The notes under the pieces were generated by a model, which searched no databases, had not been told where the DNA came from, and saw only the letters and a list, made by a program, of their open reading frames with translations. From Blepharisma stoltei (Eukaryota; Ciliophora; Heterotrichea; Heterotrichida; Blepharismidae): DNA of 64,000 nucleotides. The translations under genes and the position numbers were made by a program. Shown here piece by piece: positions 10,601 through 19,599 of this stretch. The stretch is taken from NCBI GenBank assembly GCA_914767885.1, contig CAJZBQ010000012.1, positions 474,501 through 538,500 of the forward strand, given 5' to 3'. The number at the start of each line of letters is the position of its first letter. The first letter of the stretch is position 1.

Positions 10601-11528
10601 TCACAGAACAAAAAATACGTTATATGCCCTAAAAACAGTAACTCGTGAAAAGATTTCTTATTACGGGGTTTATGACTCCATTGTCCTCGAGCGTACAATC
10701 ATGATGCAGCTTGATCACATAATGATCATGAAATTAATAAAAACTTTTAAAGACCAGCACCGTATTTATTTTCTGGAGGAATATGTTAAAGGCCAAGATC
10801 TATTCGATGTCTTACGACATATAGGGATATTGTCAGACGCTGATGCAAAATTTTATACTGCATCGCTGGTTTTAATAATCGAGCATCTTCATGAGCGCGA
10901 TATTATTTATCGTGATTTTAAGCCAGAAAATATTATGATAGATGATATAGGGTACACAAAATTAATTGACTTTGGGACTAGCCGCATTTTGAAAGGAAGA
11001 TCATATACAACTGTAGGGACTCCTCACTATATGGCCCCAGAAATAATCAAAGGAGTCGGATATGGGCTATCTGTAGACTGGTGAAGTTTGGGAGTGATGC
11101 TCTATGAATTTTTATATGGGTCCTTACCTTTTGGGGAAGAAGAAAATGACCCAATAGCAGTTTTCGAGTGCATCTTAGAATACCGATTAATTTTTCCTTC
11201 CGAAAATGACCCCATGTCGCCTTCTCGGCAGCTAATTCAGCAGCTGCTAAACAAAAACCCAGGCGCAAGAACTGGAGGAAACCTAGGGAAGCTTAAAGAA
11301 CATAGGTGATTTTCAAGTTTTAGCTGAGATAGCTTATTACTGAGAAAAATCAAAAGCCCTTATGTACCAAAAATAGAAATTGATACCAATTTATTAGAAA
11401 AAGCGATTAGGAAAAACAAAACGCTAGAAGCTGCTATACAAAAAGTTGAAGGCAAAGATGACTTTAGAAGCAGTGGAATAATAATGAAAGATACGCCCGC
11501 ACCTCCTGACTGGGATAGTGAATTTTAA
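7640..11528 (+). CDS. cGMP-dependent protein kinase, four cNBDs plus AGC kinase, three inserts
   Basis: Removing inserts at 7929-8300, 8472-8915 and 10187-10539 gives one frame of 907 residues. It starts MGSNCVC, a likely N-myristoylation and palmitoylation start. Phosphate-binding cassettes mark cNBD-A (FGELALLDDRPRSGTI), cNBD-B (FGEQALLYNSPRTATI) and cNBD-D (FGERSILFNDTRSATV). The third domain is degenerate (RGANKGAFLWIILRG). The kinase has the Gly loop IGKGVLGSV, the Lys in YALKT, YRDFKPEN, DFG, APE and VDWWSLG, whose second W is TGA. Four cNBDs with a degenerate third is the apicomplexan/ciliate PKG plan. It phosphorylates Ser/Thr targets on cGMP binding. Its stop is 8 bp from the convergent WBP11-like gene. 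Confidence 0.93.
7929..8300 (+). mobile_element. IES, BogoMITE-like (group A), palindromic end at right
   Basis: TA-bounded at 7929-7930 and 8299-8300. The left end has CTCCGTGAGTGAGCAAAA and, 60 bp in, a second CTCCGTGAGTGAACAAAA. The right end is a hairpin of the same motif and its complement around a short A/T loop. Excision restores DAL-SNHFILKN in PKG. The interior contains the family core ATATAAGTGATAAT and GCTAATTCTG. Confidence 0.92.
8472..8915 (+). mobile_element. retroposon-like insert (group C) in PKG cNBD-A
   Basis: Perfect 16-bp duplications GATAATAAACGGAGCA lie at 8456-8471 and 8900-8915. The element begins TAAATAAAATGGCATTCGG and ends in a short AAGTAAAGTAAGTAA tail, as retroposons with simple 3' tails do. 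Excision between the repeats rejoins ELIINGA to RKAVINAG inside the first cyclic nucleotide-binding domain. The repeat contains TA, so TA-to-TA excision is possible. Confidence 0.88.
10187..10539 (-). mobile_element. IES, BogoMITE-like (group A), palindromic end at left
   Basis: TA-bounded at 10187-10188 and 10538-10539. The hairpin of CTCCGTGAGTGAACAAAA and its (slightly decayed) complement is at the left; two more motif copies lie near the right end. Excision (351 bp) joins TIELT to SELVPIKLIGKG, linking the last cNBD to the kinase domain. Confidence 0.92.
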
Positions 11529-11536
11529 TATGAATT

Positions 11537-12676
11537 TTAAATTAAATCATTAATGCTATTAAAAAATTCAGACAGTTTTGGATCTTCATTCAAAAGACAC
11601 AATTAAAATGGCGAGCCATCCGACCCGTCCTTCTCCTGTACCCCCAGGACTACGGGGTTAAGAAGTAAACGGGGCCTGGATATTGTGTCCAGGGTGGGTT
11701 TTTTTACCTTGGTCGGGACACCACGACAAGGTTTTTTACCTCTCACAAAGACAAGAAGACCAGAGCCGCAGAATCAGGAGTCACACTTCAGGACTAGAAG
11801 GAAAGTGATGAAGCTTGTAGTGGAGCTTAGGGGACCTGAAGGAGATTCCGGGAGGCTACTTTTCACCCTCCCCAGAAGGGACGGCGCCGGATCACTAGAC
11901 CCTGATCAAGGAGTACCTGGGTGAGTCTCCCTGTTAGATGGCGACGTCACCATTTTTGGTGACGTCGACAGAAAATGGAGTGAGCTACAGAGCCGGTGCA
12001 TAGGGCGCAAGCCTGAAGCTGGCAGCGCTGGGTAGAGGCTGAAATAAACCTCCGTGACCCGCTAAACTAATTAATCTAATCTAATCTAATCATTCAAAAG
12101 CGACTTGAAAAGGTTTTGGTTTGTTGAAGCTGATGAGTTTTGAGGGGGCTTTGAAAGACTCACTGCAGGTTTTGGAGGCTGAGACACCATAGAAATTGGC
12201 TTTGGAACAGATGTGTAAAATGAATGAACAGGAGAATCGCTTAAAGACTCAGATTCCGACCCAGAGCTTTCTTCCTCACATTTTTCAGTAGTTTTTTTAG
12301 TTCTAATCGAAACAGGAATAAACATTTTTGGTTCAGGCTTCTCTTTAACCAAAATTACTTTTTCCTCCCTTTCTTCTTCACTTTTTTCTTCATTCATCAC
12401 ATTTCTTATTTCTTTTTGCATTTCTTCCACATTTCTTAGCGAGCTGGTTGTCATCAGTTCACCACACATAGGGTCATTGCTTTCTGGAGATGGGGATCTT
12501 CTTATAACTTTTTTCTTTTTCTCAGGAATTTCGCCATTCTCTCTCTGTTTCATTTTCTTCAAAAAGCTTTGAAGGTTTTTCTTCTGTTTTATTTTGTATC
12601 TTCATTGTTCGACTGGGTTCATTTCTCTTTTTGGCTTTTTTCGGCCAATTCTTAGAGGTATGCTGTTTTTTCCCAT
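11537..12676 (-). CDS. WBP11-like nuclear protein, retroposon-like insert near the 3' end
   Basis: The ATG at 12674-12676 gives MGKNSIPLRIGRKKPKREMN, then NPVEQWRYKIKQKKN, resembling the N-terminal Wbp11 domain (a basic helix after an NP-x-(D/E)-x-(Y/W/A)-R-K motif). A low-complexity acidic/Ser region and a Pro-rich stretch (VSQPPKPAVSLSKPP) follow. WBP11 (SNP70) is a spliceosome-associated, PP1- and WW-domain-binding protein; the match here is inference from the first 40 residues. With the insert removed the protein ends ...LLNEDPKLSEFFNSINDLI, 211 residues; with the insert kept it would stop two residues in (LLND, TAG). Its stop is 8 bp from the PKG stop. Confidence 0.65.
11597..12100 (+). 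mobile_element. retroposon-like element (group C) with (CTAAT)n tail
   Basis: Target duplication TCATTCAAAAG lies at 11586-11596 and 12090-12100. The element begins ACACAATTAAAATGGCGAGC and continues with CCGACCCGTCC as at 57340. It ends in TAATCTAATCTAATCTAAT. The duplication contains no TA, unlike most excised inserts here. Confidence 0.85.
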
Positions 12677-12731
12677 TTATATAAAGTATAAGGATGACTT
12701 AAATAATAATCGTAAAGGCAAATAATAATAA

Positions 12732-15655
12732 ATGTGGGTTTTATTGCTAGCTCTAGCCCAAGCAATTGAAGACATCGATTATTTTCACACAGGAATATTT
12801 GAAGCAAATCGTGATCCTGGCCTTTATGAAGTAAAAATCGGTCTAGAAGACACCGATTCAATATTATCAACATTCGGCTACTACAATAAAGACAAATAGT
12901 AAACTCCACTTAGTTGCGATATTGTTGTTCTTACTCCCCCCCCTCCGTGAGTGAACAAAAAAAATTTTGTTCACTCACGGGGGGGTTAATTTTTTTTTTT
13001 TTTTAAAAAAATTTATATATAAATTTTATAAAAATATTTTTTTTCGAAATTTAAAAAAATCCTAATTCGCAAAAATTGGAAAGCAAATATTAATTCAATT
13101 TGCAAAATTTATGTTTTAAAAAGCAATTCGTTTAAAAATAAACAGAATTAGCTCTAGATTTCATTATAATAATTATCATTTATATGTCAAATTTTTTTTC
13201 CATAAAAAATTTTTCTATTAAAAAAATTTTTGTTCACTCACGGAGGGTGGGTTTTTGGTCAAAAAATGGCGATTTTTTCTAATGGTTTTGTTCACTCACG
13301 GAGGGGGGGGGAGTTAGTGGAAGTAAAAAAACATTAATAGTCTACCTCTGGGATAATGGCTCTTCCAAGTTCACCAAAAGTGATACTCTTCAAATCCAAA
13401 CTAATGGGACTATCATTTCAGCAATTCCTGGAGATATTAATTATGATGGCCTATTAGATCTTGTTGTCACCTTAAAGCAAGATTCCGATACCTTCTTGCA
13501 TGTCTATTTCCAGAGTCCAAGCGGTTTTGTACCTAATCAGTCATGGCAAATCCCTGAAGGCTCACAGCCTTCTTTATTAGATATCAATGGAGACAGAAAG
13601 TAAGCAATATTTAGGCTGGAAATTATTGTGAACTATCATCAGTATAGCATGAGCACAATTGTAAATCGACCAGGATTGCCCATCTTCCGTTCCCTACGCT
13701 CTGAGGGTTTCATTTTTAATTAAATATGAAAAATCAATTTGACTCGTCAAATTCATAATGATTTACATGACATTCCTTTTCTTGTTTCATTTAAAATGAA
13801 ACTGTCAGGGAGGGTGGGAGAGGGGAGGAAGGCAAAATAGGTCAAGTAATAATTGCTCGCGAAGTGTATAATGTGACAGCAGAAGCTGTAGTGATTTTAT
13901 ATCAAAATAATGAATTTTCTATTCAGCCTTTGCATACCTTTGGAACAGATGATGATAACAACTGCATGATTCAGTCTTCATTTTTATTATCAACTCCTCA
14001 CTCAGTTGCATCTGTTGACTTAAATAAAGACTGCTTAGCTGACTTATTCCTGACAACAGTTGACGAGTCAGGCGATGTTTCTTTTGAATTTTGACTTAAC
14101 ATGAAGAATGGTAAATATTGCAAAAGACAAAAAACTCCAGCTCCTAAAGGTGCAGGGCAAGTATCATTTGCAGATGTTGATAGGAATGGAGTAGAAGATT
14201 TGATATTCCCTGTGTGCATTGGAGCTGACTGTACAAGTAAGCAAGAAATTCATATAGTCTTTAACGATAATGATGCCTCTTCTACTTGCACTTATCATTA
14301 TGGAGGGGTAAAAGATTTTCAAATTGACGATATTGGAGATAAAGAAATTACAGGAAATAAAATGATAATAAAAATTGACCAAGAAAATTCATTTTATAGC
14401 TTGGGCAATGATTTTCCATTTACAATTCGATTCGGAGACATGGACTTAGATGGATATCCAGACTTTTTAGTCACAATGAAGCCAAAAGATACAGAGGCTG
14501 CTGGACATGCTTACTTATTTGAAAATGTTGACTGTGATGAAGAACACTGTGGAAAAGCTGAAAACCGGAGATTTTTTGAAAGATCTAAGAAGTCAGAATA
14601 TGATAAAATTGCAGAAGATCCTGGAGTTTTTATTGCAACTTTCTTTGATTTAGATGAAAATGGAGTTTTAGATATTTTAACAGTTAGCTATTCTGGAGAA
14701 AAATTCCAGACCAAAGGCTTCTACAATAACTTTTTAAACGATGCTTTTCATTTGAAAGCTTTAGCATTGAATGGCTATCAAAAACAAGAATATAGCTCAG
14801 CTTATCCAGGAGCAGTTTTTATGTTCACTTTGACCGAACTAGATATGAGCAAGGTGCAAATGCATTCGACTCAGATGCCACAAACTGCCTATTTTGCGTT
14901 GAATACTCCTTATTGTGTTTATGGACTGGGAAGGACAAATTCTTATATTGAAGAGTTCTATGTAGCAATAAGTCTAACTCCTCCCTGAGTAATCGATCAA
15001 TGCCATTGGAAAATCCCATTTTTTTTGCCCAAAAGCACACCCTCTATGAGCAAACAAATTTTTTTTTGATATATAAGTGATAATTAGTATGATAAAATCT
15101 CTCGCTAATTCTGTTTAATTTTAAACAGCTTGCATTTTAAAATATAATTTAACAAATTAAATTAATGTTTGCTTTCCAATTATTCGAATTGGGATTTTTT
15201 TTTAAAATTTAAAAAAAAATTTTTTACTATAAAATTTATATATAAATTTTTGAAAAAAAAATATTAACCCCTTATGAACAAGTAAATTATTTTTACTCAC
15301 TCACGATGGGGTAAGTTAATTATTATAGAAAAGTTTCTAGCACTATAATAAATTCATTGTTTCATTTATTTTATGCTAGTCTGGTATTTTTATTTATGTA
15401 GCAATGCCTGTAGGACATAAAGACTCTTCTTATTCAAAATTGTGGACTCCGATTATTCCAAATTCCTATCTAATTGCTTCTCCCAAAGGGTCTCCTGACA
15501 ACTGGTTTTTAGAACTTTTTGCATCGCCAACTGATAAAATTGGACTAATTATTGCAATATCAGCTGGGTGCTTAGTGATTATTGGGATTATTGTTGTGTG
15601 GAAGTATCATTTGGAAAGAAAAGAAGATAAAAAGAAATTCTCGATTAGATTTTAA
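12732..15655 (+). CDS. ITFG1: T-cell immunomodulatory protein homologue (ITFG1), type I membrane protein
   Basis: A signal peptide (MWVLLLALAQA) is followed by FG-GAP/integrin-alpha-like beta-propeller repeats with Ca-binding DxDxDG-like loops (DINYDGLLDLV, DINGDRKLEIIV, DVDRNGVEDLI, DMDLDGYPDFL, DLDENGVLDIL). A single C-terminal span (IGLIIAISAGCLVIIGIIVV) and a short basic tail end it. Two 15-nt introns (12899-12913, 13600-13614) and three TA-bounded inserts must be removed; the total is then a multiple of three (about 633 residues). The block around ADLFLTTVDESGD and the tail WTPIIPNSYLIASP are typical of ITFG1/TIP across eukaryotes, a surface/ER protein with ATPase-complex links. TGA=Trp occurs in EFWLNMKN. 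Confidence 0.88.
12932..13316 (-). mobile_element. IES, BogoMITE-like (group A), palindromic end at left
   Basis: TA-bounded (12932-12933, 13315-13316). A near-perfect hairpin of CTCCGTGAGTGAACAAAA lies at the left end and two inverted copies near the right. Excision joins CDIVVL to SGSKKTLIVYL in ITFG1. Nearly identical to the copy at 28468. Confidence 0.93.
13662..13848. mobile_element. IES in ITFG1, boundary uncertain, G-rich right end
   Basis: The frame stops inside this stretch. TA-to-TA removal from 13662 to 13847 (or to the TA at 13838) rejoins MSTIV to IIAREVYNV and keeps length divisible by three. The right part has TGAAACTGTCAGGGAGGG followed by a purine-rich run, matching in the other arm the left part of the OGDH insert (CCCTCCTGACAGTTTCA). 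So it is probably a relative of that element. Confidence 0.65.
14975..15400 (+). mobile_element. composite IES in ITFG1: decayed group A MITE plus about 90 bp
   Basis: A decayed BogoMITE-like copy runs from TAACTCCTCCCTGAG (14975) to about 15314, where ACTCACGATGGGGTAAGTTA is its right end. The coding frame resumes only after a TA at 15399-15400 (SLAMPVGHKD). The extra 86 bp after the MITE must also be removed, so the MITE appears to sit within, or beside, an older IES. Confidence 0.75.
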
Positions 15656-16114
15656 TAAGCAATCCCATTAGATTTAAATAAGCAGAGACTTAACCTATCT
15701 ATTTTTATAGTAATTGCGCTTTTAAATGTTTTTAAAGTTATTTATTTTGTTAGGAGAAACGCCTATAGGCAGTAAAGCTTTTTCAAGAAGAAAAATTGAT
15801 AAATTTCTTGAAATTAAATTAAGGACTAGCACTCAATAAAAATAAAAAAAAATTGAAAGCAAAGAGCTAAATACAAACTTTTATTTCCCTAAGTTTTAAG
15901 TTATATAAATAATTTTTGCTTTTATCGATTCTATAAATCCATAAAAATGAAGTCTCTAAAGTGCTTCAGAAGAAATCAGATAGCATCACATAATTCACGA
16001 TCTTTGTATCTATATAAAATTTTTAAGAATTGAAATCCTTGGCCTTCCACTATTTTTCCTATCTAATTGTAAGCCAATCGCATCTAATATAACAGATGTC
16101 GAATATATGCTAGC
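15656..16114. other. intergenic stretch, 459 bp
   Basis: AT-rich sequence between ITFG1 and the element at 16115. No RNA gene, repeat or conserved box was recognised. Confidence 0.5.
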
Positions 16115-16550
16115 TCGTTGCATTAACATTAATTAAAGATTAGGGCTCTTCCTATTTTTACATCTCACCCGTGGCAGTCTCCGTAGAATAATCGTTCAAC
16201 TGTTAGCGAACATCTCTGGGTATGTCAGCATTTCCACCAGAGATAGCTCTCCTCAGCTTTAGGCCTGATTCTTAATGCTGTCTCGGAACCTTAGAGTATG
16301 GAGCTTTGAACTTGACCGCTAGTGCTTGAATGACTAGAGTTCCAGCTAGAGATAAACTCCGTAATAGTATCGGTACTAACTATGCCTTCTTCGTCGGCAC
16401 TAGTGGTCTCTAGGGGTAAAAAATCTTTTTCCCCCCGTAAACTCTGTTTCCTGTTCGGTTTGGATTCAGGCTGCAACTAGGTCCCCAAACTCAAAACAGA
16501 TCTAGGAGAAGATGGATGGTGACGTTGCCATTTTATTTGTGTCTGCTAGC
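16115..16550 (-). mobile_element. retroposon-like element (group C)
   Basis: Closely similar to 286-793 over most of its length. Short duplications TGCTAGC lie at 16108-16114 and 16544-16550. On the minus strand it starts ACACAAATAAAATGGCAACG. It lies about 110 bp upstream of the ATG8 start and does not interrupt a frame. Confidence 0.75.
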
Positions 16551-16658
16551 CCATAGCAAGCTTACTCTTATTTTATAATCTCTATCTTAAATTTAATTTT
16601 TCATTATCTCCTCCCCCAAAATAAATTCTTAAAACTAATCCAGCCAAGTATAATAAAT

Positions 16659-17015
16659 ATGAACAGATTCCGATTCAAAGAAGAAAACCCACTCCACAAG
16701 AGAAGAGAAGAGGTTCAAAAAATCACGACCAAATGGCCTGACAAAATTCCAATAATTCTCGAAAAAGCAAAGAATTCCCAATTAGAAGACATTCCAAAGA
16801 ATAAATTTTTGTGTCCTTCTGATTATACGGTGCAGCAGTTTTTGGGCTGTATCAGAAAAAAGATTCAAATGAGACGCGAAACTGCTTTATTTGTCTTCAT
16901 TAACGGGATAGAACTAGTCTCTGGTGACGCACCAATGTCGCAGATTTATGAGCAGAAAAAAGATGAAGATGGATTCTTGTATATGATCTTCAGTGACCAG
17001 GACGTTATGGGATAG
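16659..17015 (+). CDS. ATG8: ATG8 (LC3/GABARAP) autophagy ubiquitin-like protein
   Basis: 118 residues with the family's two N-terminal helices (FRFKEENPLHKRREEVQKI), the ubiquitin-like core (KNKFLCPSDYTVQQFLGCIR, then ALFVFINGIEL) and the terminal strand DGFLYMIFSDQ. The protein ends ...QDVMG, so the lipidation Gly is already the last residue. No ATG4 cleavage would be needed before conjugation to phosphatidylethanolamine, though ATG4 could still delipidate. The protein marks autophagosome membranes and recruits cargo through LIR motifs. No intron or insert is present. The upstream region is AT-rich with a group C element 110 bp away. Confidence 0.95.
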   Translation: MNRFRFKEENPLHKRREEVQKITTKWPDKIPIILEKAKNSQLEDIPKNKFLCPSDYTVQQFLGCIRKKIQMRRETALFVFINGIELVSGDAPMSQIYEQKKDEDGFLYMIFSDQDVMG

Positions 17016-17186
17016 CTTAGATAATTGACTTTTATTTGAAATTAAGCAATTTTTTATTCTAAAACATTACCATGATTCTAATATTAGATCGAATATCTTA
17101 TTTATGTTTTTAACTGTGTATGGCAATTTTTGAATTTTATTTATTTTTAAAATGATTTTTTAAGTGCTTTCCATCCATTTTATAAT

Positions 17187-17567
17187 ATGCAGGGCTCTAA
17201 TTTCAAATTCACGAGCAATATATACTCCCGAGGAGGAAATGATCCGAGGAGGGCAATGTCAAGCAATTCTGCAGCTGCCATGGAAGTAGCAAAATTTTGG
17301 TGTAAAGCAAAGGATGAAGAAGAAGAAGAAGCCAAAGATGAAAGGCCAGTTACCGTTAATGCCCATTCTCGAGACCATCTTCAAGAAATGTGGAATAGTA
17401 TGAAACTTCAGAAGAAGCCTCCAAAGAGCAGCTATGGAGAAGTTTTTCGGGAAACTCCAGAGCTAAAAGAAGAGCGTGAGAGCTCAGATAATATTCATCA
17501 CAAGAAAAAAGACTGGCTTAAAGACTATTTTGAATGTGTGCATAGACATAAATACTTCGTAAGGTAA
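17187..17567 (+). CDS. hypothetical protein, 126 aa, charged
   Basis: An intact ORF starting MQGSNFKFTSNIYSRGG, with an acidic run (KDEEEEEAKDE), a Lys-rich middle and a C-terminal DWLKDYFECVHRHKYFV. Base composition is clearly coding compared with both flanks. I do not recognise a domain; the ending is compatible with a short helix. It lies between ATG8 and the convergent PX gene. Confidence 0.65.
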   Translation: MQGSNFKFTSNIYSRGGNDPRRAMSSNSAAAMEVAKFWCKAKDEEEEEAKDERPVTVNAHSRDHLQEMWNSMKLQKKPPKSSYGEVFRETPELKEERESSDNIHHKKKDWLKDYFECVHRHKYFVR

Positions 17568-17735
17568 ATTGCTTAAATCACAATTTTTTTCTGAAAATTC
17601 GCTTTTCAAAATTATATATGATTGGATCGTCAGCTCCTGCATCATCCAATTTTAGTTTTAAGCATAAATTAATATTACTTGTATGAGAAATTCAAATTCT
17701 GAGACACCATTTTATACCTAAATTATTACATGTTA

Positions 17736-18943
17736 CTAAGATACCAATTTATAGCTTTCTAGAAATCTATTCCTTATTTCTCCATAGATTTCAAGAAAAT
17801 CCATCAACGCTTCTACCATGAACTCTGGCTTGCAAAGCTCATCAAGATATTTATTATATGCTTTCATTCTTAAATCAAGTGACGGAGGAGAAGCTGTAAA
17901 CGTGGGAAAAGTTGGCAACTCCATTGAAGGGAAATCTTCTGCTGGAAATTTAAGCTTAAGAGTCCTATGAAGCCTTTCAAAATTAGACGGTGTTCTTAAG
18001 ACATTATGAGACTTTCCTTCAGCCATTACGAGAATCCTGAAGTAGATGACCTGTATATTCCCTTCGGTTTTAGTTTTGCATGATTTAATAAAAGTTTTAA
18101 TTTTTGGATCTACGGAGTTGTCGACATGCGAATTTTTATGTTTGCTTACTCCTTATCAACAAAGAGCAAAACTGAGAGACTTTAAAAAGTGCTTTTAAAA
18201 ACAAAATTTATTTATACATTAAATTTTACAAACTGCTTTGTGTTGAATGAAGTCGTTTGGGTCACGTGACGCTCGATGATATACTAAAATTTTGCGAATA
18301 TAAACGTTTTAATATATCTAGTTTAATTCTATTAATATGAGCACGTCATGTTTTTTAAATGGGAAGTTAAAGCTCTTTTAAAAGAGTTATCTGATAAGTA
18401 CAGAAATGGTTCTGTACTTATATTCACGCTTCGCTCTGGGATAAATGTTGCAAAAGCTGATAATATTGAGCAAGTAATGATGCCTAAAATCAAAGCGCAG
18501 ATGTTTATTAAATCCCACAGTGGATCTCTGTCTTTATCGCAAGTCAAATAAAGTACTGAAACAACTCCCTGAGCAAAGAGATTAATAATTCAAAACCATT
18601 TGTTCCCAATGCATGTTGAAGCTATCCATCTTTGATATTCAAAGATGAGCAGGTAAAGACTAAGCATCCATGATGAAGTCAAGAGCCCAAAAAAGGCGAC
18701 TCTTACGAATCTAACCTCATCTCCATGAGCTTCAGAAAAGCACGCTTCTGCAGTGTGGATTATGCTGAAGAAAATCATAAGAACTGTACAGATCGATTTC
18801 ACTAATAGTGACTTAGAAAGATACCTAGACCTGGTTTTCCCATCTCTATAATGATATAAATAGCGATAAATAAAACACACCACGTACACCAGTGGGATTA
18901 AAATCATAAAGATGTAGATTTCGAACAAATTTTCTTCTTCCAT
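17736..18943 (-). CDS. five-span membrane protein with C-terminal PX domain, one IES
   Basis: Removing a 209-bp TA-bounded insert (18147-18357) and reading one TGA as Trp (NKWFWIINLF) fuses two apparent ORFs into one 332-residue frame, length divisible by three. The first 180 residues contain about five hydrophobic spans (IYIFMILIPLVYVVCFIY; SICTVLMIFFSIIHTA; RVAFFGLLTSSWMLSLYLLI; FAQGVVSVLYLT; ICALILGIITCSILSAF). The rest is a PX fold: IQVIYFRILV, then TPSNFERLHRTLKLKFP, a Pro-rich loop, and RMKAYNKYLDELC. PX domains bind phosphoinositides, so an endosomal membrane role is likely. The combination is not one I know by name. The short plus-strand ORF at 18348-18551 is a shadow of it. Confidence 0.75.
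18147..18357. mobile_element. IES in the TM-PX gene
   Basis: TA-bounded (18147-18148, 18356-18357). Removal joins RALTSHL to SKHKNSH in frame. The left end TTACTCCTTATC recalls MITE ends, but the interior matches no other element in the window. It also contains the would-be stop of the upstream half. Confidence 0.75.
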
Positions 18944-19231
18944 TTTTCAGTATCTTTATTTCTCTTATCCATTAGATTTTGGTTGAGAAATGATTTGGAA
19001 AAGTAGGAAGCAACAGAAATGAAATATTTATGAAAGTCTTGACAGTGATGCTAAAACAAAGCTAAATTTTTAAAATTGTAAAAAATAACGATTGGGATCA
19101 TTTCTCTATTAAATATCAAACGTAATATTTAACCAGAAATCAAAAAATAACTGTTAGGATTTGTATAAGTGATTTTAAATTAATGTTTCTTCCATCACTT
19201 TGCCAAGATATCATTAATTTTTTTCATATAT

Positions 19232-19551
19232 TAACTTCCTCCTTAAAATTGGAATAAAAAATCCTTTACAATTTAAAGGTCTCCACAAAAAAGAATATAA
19301 AATTTAAAAAAATATTAAACGAACACATTATTTTTGAATTTTAGTTTTTATTTTTATGAATAATAAATTTAAAAAATACTCAAATCAGTGTTAAAACTGT
19401 TCTATTTTCACTTTTTCTATTAAATTAGGATAAAACTGATTTTATAAAATTTTCTTATTGATAAAAATATTTATTCCAATTTAAAGAGGGTTAAAGTGCC
19501 TAAAAAATGGGAATTTACTGTTATTTTTCCCAGTTAAAAGTTAGAGGAGTA
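19232..19551 (+). mobile_element. MITE family B, upstream of a gene
   Basis: TA-bounded. Left end TTAACTTCCTCCTTAAAATT, right end TTAGAGGAGTAA preceded by GGGAATTTACTGTTATTTTT. Same family as 3557-3901, 43919-44235 and 47354-47581. It ends 48 bp before the start codon of the next gene, so it would separate promoter and ORF if not excised. Confidence 0.8.
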
Positions 19552-19599
19552 AGTAAACGGGATTTTCTATTAATTTATCATTTCCTTATAATTTAATTC

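Noticed and set aside
11685-11924. ORF inside the 11597-12100 element (MSRVGFFTLVGTPRQG)
   Set aside because: It is not kept open in the related elements at 57340, 286 and 16115 and has no known domain.
18348-18551. Plus-strand ORF of 67 residues (MFFKWEVKALLKELSDK)
   Set aside because: It is antisense to the membrane part of the TM-PX gene, which has clear spans and joins in frame.
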